A stretch of DNA of 9,345 nt from Deltaproteobacteria bacterium (GTDB taxonomy: Bacteria; Desulfobacterota_C; Deferrisomatia; Deferrisomatales; JACRMM01), in NCBI GenBank assembly GCA_016218905.1, contig JACRCS010000286.1:1-9345 (forward strand). Direction: 5' to 3'. Shown here one piece after another: positions 1-7,299 of the stretch (its first letter is position 1; every line of letters begins with the position of its first letter). The notes beneath the pieces were generated by a model that saw nothing but the letters and a program-made list of their open reading frames with translations, was not told the origin of the DNA and searched no databases. The position numbers and the translations under genes were made by a program.

Positions 1-21
1 GGGCGGGTGCCAGGCGAGCGA

Positions 22-107
22 CTGGATTTGCTTCGCTGCGCTCGCAATGACGCCCAAGTCAGCTTTCTTTCCGGCCGTCATCGCGAGGCCCGAAGGGCCG
101 TGGCGCG
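22..107. repeat. Dispersed palindromic repeat, two arms
   Basis: The left arm (24-52) and right arm (76-105) are inverted relative to each other at their inner ends: GCAATGACG at 44-52 pairs with CGTCATCGC at 76-84 with one mismatch. The wording of the arms (TTCGCTGCGCTCGCAATGACG and CGTCATCGCGAGGCCCGAAG) is that of a small intergenic repeat I know from many bacterial genomes. It is non-coding, and the open frames crossing it are not convincing genes. It directly abuts the URO-D fragment and may mark the breakpoint that removed that gene's start. Copy number in this genome cannot be judged from the window. Confidence 0.6.
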
Positions 108-432
108 ACTACGCGCGGTTCTGCGCGGCTGCCAAAGGGCTCACGCTCTCCCTCGATTTCGACGGCGCCGTCCAGTCAGCCCTGATGTCTTCGAAGTTCT
201 GGGAGATCCTCGGGTTGGACCAATTCAAGTGGCCAGGCGGGACGCTCAGGGACGACGAACCCTTTCAATTCACCGGAGGCGAGACCCTGAAGGCCTCCGA
301 GTACGATGAGTTCCTCAGAGACCCCAGCTTGTTCACAGTCACGAAGATCTGGCCCCAGATCTCCACGACCAAGCGAAGCCTGAGAACCTCAGGGCGATGA
401 TAGATGCGGCTCGCGAATCGGGGCGTATTGAG
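107..432 (+). pseudogene. URO-D superfamily (methyltransferase-like) remnant, central part deleted
   Basis: Two pieces of one protein family lie in different frames. The first (about 107-360) reads LGLDQFKWPGG, DDEPFQF and KASEYDEFLRDPSLF, typical of the N-terminal part of uroporphyrinogen-decarboxylase-like proteins of the corrinoid methyltransferase type. The second (367-432, another frame) reads AKPENLRAMIDAARESGRIE, typical of the extreme C-terminus of the same family. The family is usually over 350 residues, so roughly the central two thirds is missing between about 360 and 367, and the join is out of frame. There is no start codon with a ribosome binding site, because the left end runs into the dispersed repeat. 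I infer a dead gene produced by an internal deletion. The assignment rests on motif memory and no search was run. Confidence 0.55.
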
Positions 433-449
433 ACCGCCGAACCCACGCG

Positions 450-530
450 AACTTCCTCACGACCATGGGCGGCATCCGCGTCAATGAACGGTCGGACGTC
501 TTGAACGAGGGCAACGAGCCGATTCCGGGC
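450..530 (+). pseudogene. Fragment of fumarate-reductase-type FAD flavoprotein
   Basis: In one frame this stretch reads FLTTMGGIRVNERSDVLN followed by EGNEPIPG. This is the pattern TMGG-(I/L)-(R/K)-V-(N/D)...VLD..G.PIPGLYAAGE found in the C-terminal part of fumarate reductase/3-ketosteroid-dehydrogenase-like FAD-binding oxidoreductases. The expected LYAAGE after PIPG is not there and the frame dissolves into SSSSVSLDRR, so only about 27 residues remain. It has no start, no ribosome binding site and no domain that could fold alone. It lies just after the URO-D remnant, so this is a second unrelated gene scrap in the same short interval. The call is motif-based and the piece is short. Confidence 0.45.
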
Positions 531-639
531 TCGTCGTCGTCAGTCTCTCTTGACCGACGATGCGCCCGAAGGCCGCTGGTGGGCCGCCATGCCGAGTGGA
601 GTCTCCCGGTCGGACGAAATGGGTGTTTGCGGGACGGTA

Positions 640-703
640 AGCGGTCGGTCGACCTGGACGGGGGCAGCGCCGAGAAGTCGGCTACAGCGACGTGGAGAGA
701 GGG
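640..703 (-). pseudogene. VapC (PIN domain) fragment, duplicate of the intact vapC
   Basis: Bases 640-685 match 1823-1869 inside the intact vapC with one mismatch and one missing base (the extra A at 1844 has no partner here). On the minus strand the piece reads SLHVAVADFSALP, matching SAYRAVVDFSALP of the intact toxin, and the missing base then shifts the frame before the VQVDRP segment. The rest of the PIN domain, with all catalytic acids, is absent. It sits immediately downstream of the parE-like toxin. It is a dead remnant, either of a local duplication or of a second related module. Confidence 0.65.
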
Positions 704-707
704 CAAC

Positions 708-1013
708 TCAACCTTTTGGAGGTAGTTTTAGTAAGCGTTCGCTTCGCCAAACACGCACCACCCGAACGCACTGTGGCTCGCGGCGGTAAACGATGCGGAA
801 CGGGGGGTGGATCAACTCCCGGAGGAATGGCTGGCCGAACTCGGGCACCATTCGACCAATGTCGGGGTGCGTCAGCAGGGCTTCCAACCGATCGAAGATC
901 TCGGAGACGAACCGATCTCCAACTTCGGGGACACCCAGGTCCTCGTACCAGCTCTTGATGCCCTCAAGGTCGTGAACGGCGGACTCAGAGAACCGAAGGA
1001 CCACTGTTGCCAT
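708..1013 (-). CDS. ParE/RelE-family toxin of a type II toxin-antitoxin module
   Basis: This is a 101-residue protein with the ParE/RelE layout: an N-terminal strand (VVLRFSESAVHDL), two helices forming a hairpin with an aromatic and basic face (EGIKSWYEDL and GDRFVSEIFDRLEALL), then the C-terminal sheet signature FRIVYRRE and VRVVRVWRSERLL. The family covers mRNA-cleaving RelE types and gyrase-poisoning ParE types, and sequence alone does not decide which this is. The start ATG is at 1013, three bases after the stop codon of the upstream antitoxin. Its own ribosome binding site is weak, so translation is probably coupled to the antitoxin. Length is normal for the family and no truncation is seen. 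It is transcribed from the promoter/operator at about 1301-1334. Confidence 0.85.
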   Translation of the reverse strand: MATVVLRFSESAVHDLEGIKSWYEDLGVPEVGDRFVSEIFDRLEALLTHPDIGRMVPEFGQPFLRELIHPPFRIVYRREPQCVRVVRVWRSERLLKLPPKG

Positions 1014-1016
1014 GAC

Positions 1017-1286
1017 CTACTTCACACCGAGTCGCGCCTTCGCCTCCTTGAACGAGACCTCTCGTCCCTCATCAAGATCGGCAAGGCCCTCCACGACCGC
1101 GCGCATGAAAGCCCGCTCTTCCTCCGCCTTCTCGTAGTCGACCACTGACTGAATGACCGCTACGGCTCGGCCCCGGCTGGTCAGCAGAACGGGTCTGTGG
1201 GCGTTCGCCGCATGCTTGACGACTCTGCCCGGGTTCGCCTTCATGTCGGTGAGGGGAATAACGTCTTCCGAGAACTTCGTTCGCAT
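1017..1286 (-). CDS. Phd/YefM-family antitoxin
   Basis: This is an 89-residue protein that binds and neutralises the toxin encoded just downstream and normally represses its own operon. The N-terminal half shows the Phd/YefM DNA-binding fold: VIPLTDMKANPGRVVKHA (the lead helix), then RPVLLTSRGRAVAVIQS (the strand pair). The acidic C-terminal tail (DYEKAEEERAFMRAVVEGLADLDEGREVSFKEA) would wrap the toxin. I chose the ATG at 1286 because AGGAGG lies four bases upstream and the protein then begins exactly at the family's usual start (MRTKFSEDVIPLTD). A longer reading to 1334 would run through the operator palindrome and has no ribosome binding site. The gene is first in a two-gene operon with the ParE/RelE toxin. 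Confidence 0.88.
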   Translation of the reverse strand: MRTKFSEDVIPLTDMKANPGRVVKHAANAHRPVLLTSRGRAVAVIQSVVDYEKAEEERAFMRAVVEGLADLDEGREVSFKEAKARLGVK

Positions 1287-1300
1287 GGCGCCTCCTGAAA

Positions 1301-1334
1301 GACCTGTTAATAGGTCTGAGTTTAGCGCCAGCAA
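1301..1334 (-). promoter_or_regulatory. Promoter and operator palindrome of the Phd-ParE operon
   Basis: A 16-base palindrome at 1301-1316 (GACCTGTTAATAGGTC) pairs at seven of eight positions. It contains a plausible minus-strand -10 box, TATTAA (1312-1307), with a weak -35, TTGCTG (1334-1329), 16 bases away. It lies only 15 bases before the antitoxin start. A palindrome over the promoter is the standard arrangement for autorepression by Phd/YefM antitoxin-toxin complexes. The palindrome is seen directly; the promoter boxes are inferred. Confidence 0.6.
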
Positions 1335-1644
1335 CGTGACCCTTCAAGGGCTCCGGAGCTGGGGCCTGCAACCCGCCCCACCGCGACTCGGACGCGGTTT
1401 TCCTGAAGGGACCATTTTGGGAGGCCGCCTCGGAGAGCGTTCCAGAAGTCGATCCAGCCCTTCTGCACCGCCTTCCGGCCCTCCCTCTATACAGACCGCA
1501 GTCATCCGACATGGGCGCCAGAGAGTCCCGGTCGGGCATCCAAAACGGTAGATCCTGACGAGCCGGCGATGCAGAGCACAGACCTGAAGGCGGGCCGGTT
1601 CTACGGCTGGGTCGCTCGCCGTCGGCTCCGGAGCGGCCATGGGG
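1317..1644. other. Intergenic stretch with no recognised gene
   Basis: This lies between the end of vapC and the promoter region of the Phd-ParE operon (the -35 box overlaps its left edge). Open frames cross it on both strands, but their translations are low-complexity, arginine- and proline-rich products of high GC and match no family I know. One minus-strand frame gives VQKGWIDFWNAL near 1440-1480, which looks protein-like but could not be assigned. No tRNA, rRNA, CRISPR or clear insertion-sequence end is visible. Confidence 0.4.
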
Positions 1645-2073
1645 CTACGAAACGGGCACCTCGGCGAAGGGGTTCCGGATGCGAACCGTTTCGAACTCCC
1701 TCCCGTCCTGCAGGTCCTCCGAGTAGAGGACGTTCGCGCGCCCGGCGATGGCCGCCTGGACGACGAGCGCATCCCAGAAGGAGACCGTGTCGCGCCGGCA
1801 CCGGAGGATGGACGAGAGGATGAGCGGTCGGTCGACCTGGACGAGGGGCAGCGCCGAGAAGTCGACTACGGCGCGGTACGCGCTCTCAGGGTCGAGCGGG
1901 GTCGCGAGCTTGCGCGTGACCGCGACGTAGAACTCTTGGAGAACTTGTGTGCTGAAGAGGGCGCGGCCCGCCCTGACCTCTTCGTCCAGGAGTTCCCGGG
2001 CTCGCTTCTGCTTCGCCGGCTGCCCCGCGTCAAAGAGGTAGACGAGCACGTTCGTGTCGAAGAACGTCTTCAC
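1645..2073 (-). CDS. vapC: VapC-family PIN-domain ribonuclease toxin
   Basis: This is a 142-residue PIN-domain protein, the normal VapC length. VapC toxins are Mg-dependent RNases that block translation by cutting tRNA or rRNA. The acidic active-site set is visible: D6 in FFDTNVLVYLFD, E47 in LQEFY, D101 in SFWDALVVQAA and D120 in LYSEDLQDG, so the enzyme looks intact. I chose the GTG at 2073: it places the family's DTN motif at the expected few residues from the N-terminus, follows AGAGGTGA, and sits one base after the antitoxin stop codon, a typical coupled toxin start. A start further upstream would overlap vapB and add an arginine-rich stretch that is out-of-frame vapB. Residues about 66-84 also occur, degraded, at 640-703. 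Confidence 0.88.
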   Translation of the reverse strand: MKTFFDTNVLVYLFDAGQPAKQKRARELLDEEVRAGRALFSTQVLQEFYVAVTRKLATPLDPESAYRAVVDFSALPLVQVDRPLILSSILRCRRDTVSFWDALVVQAAIAGRANVLYSEDLQDGREFETVRIRNPFAEVPVS

Positions 2074-2074
2074 G

Positions 2075-2305
2075 TCACCTCTCGTGGAGTTCGTCCCGCG
2101 TCCACCGGGCTCCGGAGCCTCGGGACGTCGCGGCCTGGGAGAGCGCCAGCAGGTCTTCGAGCGCCTCGACCTGTTCCTGCCGGGCGTTCGCATACCCCTC
2201 CAGCAACTCGCGGAGCACGGCGTTCACCGAGGTGCCCTGTTCCAAGGCTCGGATGCGGGCTCGCTGGAGTACGCTCTCGTCGACGGTAATGGTCAGGTTC
2301 GTCAT
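2075..2305 (-). CDS. vapB: Ribbon-helix-helix antitoxin (VapB type)
   Basis: This is a 76-residue antitoxin paired with the downstream VapC. Residues 1-37 form a ribbon-helix-helix: strand LTITVDES, helix VLQRARIRALEQG, turn TSVNAV and helix LRELLEGYAN. The C-terminal part (residues 42-76) is charged and probably binds the toxin. I chose the ATG at 2305 because GAGGAGG lies just upstream and the protein then opens with MTNLTITVD, the standard RHH opening. A longer frame reaching 2359 would translate through the promoter and operator. It is the first gene of a two-gene operon and its stop is one base from the vapC GTG. It probably represses its own promoter together with VapC. Confidence 0.87.
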   Translation of the reverse strand: MTNLTITVDESVLQRARIRALEQGTSVNAVLRELLEGYANARQEQVEALEDLLALSQAATSRGSGARWTRDELHER

Positions 2306-2312
2306 GCTCCTC

Positions 2313-2359
2313 CTCGTGCTACACGAGTCCAGTGTTGCACGAGGACGCCCGGTGGTCAA
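2313..2359 (-). promoter_or_regulatory. vapBC promoter with CACGAG inverted and direct repeats
   Basis: The minus strand has TTGACC (2359-2354), a 17-base spacer and AACACT (2336-2331), a plausible sigma-70 type promoter with a good -35 and a weak -10. A perfect inverted repeat, CTCGTG at 2313-2318 and CACGAG at 2322-2327, covers the expected transcription start. A third CACGAG copy lies at 2338-2343, 16 bases from the second and within the promoter spacer. Repeats of this kind are how RHH antitoxins bind cooperatively. The repeats are seen directly; binding by VapB is inferred. Confidence 0.6.
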
Positions 2360-2459
2360 CAGGCGCCTTCCTTGTCACCCCGGCTCCGCGATCGCCTACG
2401 GGGCCGACACGGTCTACGCAGCCGGCGGGGCGACGCTTGCGGGATGCCCGCCGGGACTT

Positions 2460-2888
2460 TCAGTACTTCTGGTCCTCCGCGGTTTCGTCCTTCTCCCCCC
2501 TCGCCTCAAGCTGGGCGAGTCGGGTCCGCATTCCCCCCATATACTGGAGCAGGTCCCGCTCCATCGCCTCGATCTCGCGCTTGCGCTCCACCAGGTCGTC
2601 TAGGATCCGTTCGAAGGAGGTGAGCGCCTTGCGGACCTTGTCGATCTCGTCCATGTCTGTTGAGCCGAGCCCCAGGATGTCGGAGATCTCGTCCAGAGTC
2701 AGGCCGAACCGTTTGCCCCTGAGGATCAGCTTCAGGCGGGTGCGTTCGCGCTTGCCGAACAGACGATACTCGCCCTCGGTGCGGCGAGGCGTGATCAATC
2801 CCTTCTCCTCGTAGAACCGGATGCTCCGAGTCGTGACGCCGAACTCCTTGGCGAGCTGGCTGATACTCCAGGTCTGTTCTTCGGTCAT
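2460..2888 (-). CDS. liuR: MerR-family regulator, LiuR type (leucine/isovalerate utilisation)
   Basis: This is a 142-residue MerR-family repressor or activator. Residues 7-45 hold the winged-helix DNA-binding part (WSISQLAKEFGVTTRSIRFY, then EEKGLITPRR and EYRLF). Residues 46-75 hold the second helical motif, RLKLILRGKRFGLTLDEISDIL, a very LiuR-like stretch. Residues about 82-130 form the dimerisation coiled coil. There is no cysteine at all, which argues against a metal or redox sensor and fits LiuR, which responds to branched-chain acyl-CoA intermediates. I chose the ATG at 2888: it gives the usual N-terminus and has GGTGG upstream, whereas the GTG at 2918 has no ribosome binding site. The gene diverges from the leucine-type operon at 3482, its likely target. 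Another acyl-CoA-responsive MerR subtype is possible. Confidence 0.8.
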   Translation of the reverse strand: MTEEQTWSISQLAKEFGVTTRSIRFYEEKGLITPRRTEGEYRLFGKRERTRLKLILRGKRFGLTLDEISDILGLGSTDMDEIDKVRKALTSFERILDDLVERKREIEAMERDLLQYMGGMRTRLAQLEARGEKDETAEDQKY

Positions 2889-2911
2889 GGTCGTCCACCA
2901 GCAAGAATTAC

Positions 2912-2957
2912 CGTTCACGCGAACGATACGCTAGTGTGCCGATGATAGCCCTGTCAA
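2912..2957 (-). promoter_or_regulatory. Putative liuR promoter with inverted repeat
   Basis: The minus strand carries a perfect TTGACA (2957-2952), an 18-base spacer and TAGCGT (2933-2928), a weak -10. Just downstream, CGTTC (2912-2916) and GAACG (2921-2925) form an inverted repeat, CGTTCACGCGAACG, near the expected transcription start. This could be an autoregulatory site. It differs from the ACGTNAACGT sites on the other side of the intergenic region, so binding by the same regulator is uncertain. Confidence 0.4.
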
Positions 2958-3029
2958 GCGGGCTCCTGGCGACAACCCTGCAGGACCGTCTTTTGCCTCA
3001 CTCGCCACCGCACCTCGTGAGATTTCAGG

Positions 3030-3073
3030 TTGACGCGCCCGCCGCCGCTCATATACCTTTACGTTAACGTGAT
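3030..3073 (+). promoter_or_regulatory. Operon promoter with candidate LiuR operator 1
   Basis: TTGACG (3030-3035), a 16-base spacer and TATACC (3052-3057) make a reasonable plus-strand promoter. Directly after it, at 3058-3073, lies TTTACGTTAACGTGAT, with the perfect 10-base palindrome ACGTTAACGT at its centre covering the expected transcription start. A MerR-family regulator here would be positioned to block the promoter. As I recall, the LiuR motif reported for proteobacteria is an ACGT-based inverted repeat of this kind; I could not check this. Confidence 0.6.
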
Positions 3074-3427
3074 CCGGGGGAGCGTGTGGCCGCTTTCCGT
3101 CTTCCTAGGACCCGTGGCACGGAGCTTGGAGACGGCGGTTCGCTTCCCAAGGCCCTCTGCTCAGGGCTCCTTCGGTCGCGCCTCGAACGAGCGTAGCCTC
3201 GCGGCCCCTTCGGGACCTGGGACCATTGTCGGGGTCTGGATCGGGCGTCGGCCGATGGGATCGGGATTTGACTTTTCGCCGACCACGAGATGGTTCGCTC
3301 CACGCAGTCATGAGCCAGGCTCCCCGGCCCGGAGGCCGTTGTCTCTGCTGCTTGGTCTCGTTAACGTCAACGTTGAGCGCTCCATAGGCGGAACCCGTCA
3401 CTCTGACCTGCCCGCAGGTTTGCAGCG
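3074..3427 (+). other. Long untranslated stretch before the operon
   Basis: No gene is recognised here. The open frames are low-complexity, start without ribosome binding sites and resemble no family. If the promoter at 3030-3057 is the only one, the mRNA would carry a leader of over 400 bases. A second ACGTNAACGT site at 3361-3376 suggests another control point closer to the first gene. I see no known riboswitch and no terminator with a U-tract. Confidence 0.4.
3361..3376. promoter_or_regulatory. Candidate LiuR operator 2
   Basis: TTAACGTCAACGTTGA shares 11 of 16 positions with operator 1, including the whole ACGTNAACGT core, and contains the perfect palindrome TCAACGTTGA. It lies 303 bases from operator 1 and about 105 bases before the first structural gene. 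No convincing -35/-10 pair was found around it. It may serve a nearer promoter or allow looping between two bound regulators. Confidence 0.5.
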
Positions 3428-3481
3428 ATGGCCCTCTGCTTCGACCTCACCGGGAACACAAATATCAGTGGGAGGAGAGCT

Positions 3482-5431
<1,950 letters not shown>

Positions 5432-5530
5432 CGGCGCCGTCGCGGGTGCGGGGCAGCCGCGGGCCTGGGCTCGAGATCGCTGGCGCCTCGCCAGACACTG
5501 CCAGACAAGTTCTCGAGGAGGACGAGGATC

Positions 5531-7264
5531 GTGAGGCCGTACTTCGAAAAGATGCCCGAGTTCGGACGTGCGTTGACCGAGCGCCAGCTCGCCGAGTCGG
5601 CGGAGAGCCTCGAGCGGATTCGCGAGGTGGAGAAGGCGCTGGCCGAGGAGGCGCAGAAGGTTCGAAGCGCCGGGTTGCCGGAGCAGAAGATCAACGAGCG
5701 GGGGAGCCTCACCGTCTGGCAGCGGATCGAGTACCTGGCGGACCCGGGGACGTGGAGTCCGCTTCACACCCTCTACAATCCCCTCGACAATGAAGAGGGG
5801 ACGACCGGGGTGATCGACGGGCTCGCAAAGATCAGCGGGCGTTGGGCCGTGGTCATCGGGTTCGACAACACGGTGCTCGCCGGCGCGTGGATCGCCGGCC
5901 AGGCGGAGAACATCCACCGGGCGACCGATCTCGCGAAGCGGTTGAACGTCCCTCTCGTCTGGCTCGTGAACTGCAGCGGCGTGAAGCTGCCCGACCAACA
6001 TCTCGTCTACGCCGGCCGCCGGAGCGGGGGCGCGACCTTCTTTCGCCACGCGGAGCTCCAGGCGCTGGGCATCCCGATCCTTGCGGCGATCTACGGGACG
6101 AACCCCGCCGGGGGCGGGTACCACAGCATCAGCCCCACGGTCCTCTTCGCCCACAAGGACGCGAACATGGCCGTCGGGGGCGGCGGGATCGTCAGCGGCA
6201 TGAGCCCCAAGGGGGCCTTCGACGAGGAGAGCTGCGAGACCCTCATCGAGGCGACGCGCGCCTTCCGGGAGGTGCCCCCCGGCCGGGTCGAGATCCACGG
6301 CGAGGGCACAGGGTTCTTCCGGTACGTCTCGAACACCGAGCAAGGGGTGCTCGACGGGATCAAGGAGTACATGCGCGGGCTGCCGGCGTACGATCCCGTC
6401 TTCTTCCGCGTCGCCGAGCCGAAGCCTCCCCGGCTCTCCCCGGATGAAATCGAACGGGTCGTCCCCTTCAACCAAAAGCGCACCTACGCCTTCGCGGACG
6501 TGCTCGCGCGCCTGGTGGACAGCAGCGAGCACCTGGAGTTTCGGCCGAAGTACGGCCGGGAGATCTACTGCGGGCTGGTGAAGGTGGACGGGTTCCTCTG
6601 CGGCGCCATCGGCAACCAGCAGGGCTTCCTCGGGGGCGACTATCCGGAGTACGCCGACTACCCCGGCATCGGGGGCAAGCTCTACCGCCAGGGCCTCGTC
6701 AAGATGAACGAATTCGTCACCCTCTGCGGCCGCGATCGGATCCCGATCGTCTGGTTTCAGGACACGACCGGCATCGACGTCGGCGACGTGGCGGAGAAGG
6801 CGGAGCTCCTGGGCCTCGGGCAGTCGCTCATCTACTCGATCGAGCAGACGGGCATCCCCCACATGCTCGTCGTCCTGCGGAAGGGGACGGCGGCGGCCCA
6901 CTACGTGATGGGCGGCCCGACGGCGAACAACCACAACGCCTTTACCCTCGGCACCCCGACCACCGAGATCTACGTGATGCACGGGGAGACCGCCGCAGCG
7001 GCCAGCTACGCCCGGCGCCTCGTGAAGGAGAAGGACACCGGGAAGCCGCTCGGCCCCGTCATCGAGAAGATGAACGAGCTCGTGGGTGCCTACTACGACA
7101 ACTCCAGGCCGGGGTACTGCGCGAAGAAAGGCTTCGTCGACGAGGTGGTCCGGTTCGCCGACCTGCGGCGCTACCTGGAAGCCTTTGCCGGCTCCGCGTA
7201 CCAGAACCCGAGGTCCATCTGTGCCCACCACCAGATGATCCTGCCCCGGATCATCCGCGGCTAG
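5531..7264 (+). CDS. Biotin-dependent carboxyltransferase, glutaconyl-CoA decarboxylase alpha (GcdA) type
   Basis: This 577-residue carboxyltransferase has two crotonase-fold halves, about 60-300 and 310-560. It shares long blocks with what I recall of Acidaminococcus GcdA: VNCSGVK (147-152), YGTNPAGGGYHSISPTV (188-204), ANMAVGGGGI (211-220), GIGGKLYRQGLVKMNEFVTL (379-398), WFQDTTGIDVG (408-418), RKGTAAAHYVMGGP (450-463) and SICAHHQMILPR at the end. The N-terminus (YFEKMPEFGRAL) also matches, supporting the GTG at 5531, which has AGGAGG nine bases upstream. GcdA moves the gamma-carboxyl of glutaconyl-CoA to biotin. The reverse step on the 3-methyl homologue is the methylcrotonyl-CoA carboxylase reaction, and the neighbouring hydratase and lyase suggest that role here. 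No biotin carboxylase or carrier gene is in the window. Glutaconyl-CoA decarboxylation remains an alternative. Confidence 0.85.
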   Translation: MRPYFEKMPEFGRALTERQLAESAESLERIREVEKALAEEAQKVRSAGLPEQKINERGSLTVWQRIEYLADPGTWSPLHTLYNPLDNEEGTTGVIDGLAKISGRWAVVIGFDNTVLAGAWIAGQAENIHRATDLAKRLNVPLVWLVNCSGVKLPDQHLVYAGRRSGGATFFRHAELQALGIPILAAIYGTNPAGGGYHSISPTVLFAHKDANMAVGGGGIVSGMSPKGAFDEESCETLIEATRAFREVPPGRVEIHGEGTGFFRYVSNTEQGVLDGIKEYMRGLPAYDPVFFRVAEPKPPRLSPDEIERVVPFNQKRTYAFADVLARLVDSSEHLEFRPKYGREIYCGLVKVDGFLCGAIGNQQGFLGGDYPEYADYPGIGGKLYRQGLVKMNEFVTLCGRDRIPIVWFQDTTGIDVGDVAEKAELLGLGQSLIYSIEQTGIPHMLVVLRKGTAAAHYVMGGPTANNHNAFTLGTPTTEIYVMHGETAAAASYARRLVKEKDTGKPLGPVIEKMNELVGAYYDNSRPGYCAKKGFVDEVVRFADLRRYLEAFAGSAYQNPRSICAHHQMILPRIIRG

Positions 7265-7299
7265 GGCATTTCCATCGAGCATCGCCGAGAGAGACGCAC

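Noticed and set aside
533..639. Possible continuation of the flavoprotein or another gene fragment
   Set aside because: No frame gives a motif I recognise, so no feature is claimed.
1344..1772. Minus-strand open frame between the two TA operons
   Set aside because: Arginine- and serine-rich product with no recognisable motif; it overlaps the end of vapC in another frame.
2439..2451. Short hairpin GCGGG-ATG-CCCGC after the liuR stop, possible terminator
   Set aside because: Five-base stem without a U-tract; expected by chance in GC-rich DNA.
3160..3240. Stretch with CCCCTTCGGGACC resembling an inverted, degraded copy of the repeat at 22-107
   Set aside because: Similarity is patchy and limited to a GC-rich core; not enough to call a repeat copy.
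5480..5494. Six-base hairpin CTGGCG-CCT-CGCCAG between the first two operon genes
   Set aside because: Short, no U-tract and close to the next ribosome binding site; too weak to call a terminator or attenuator.
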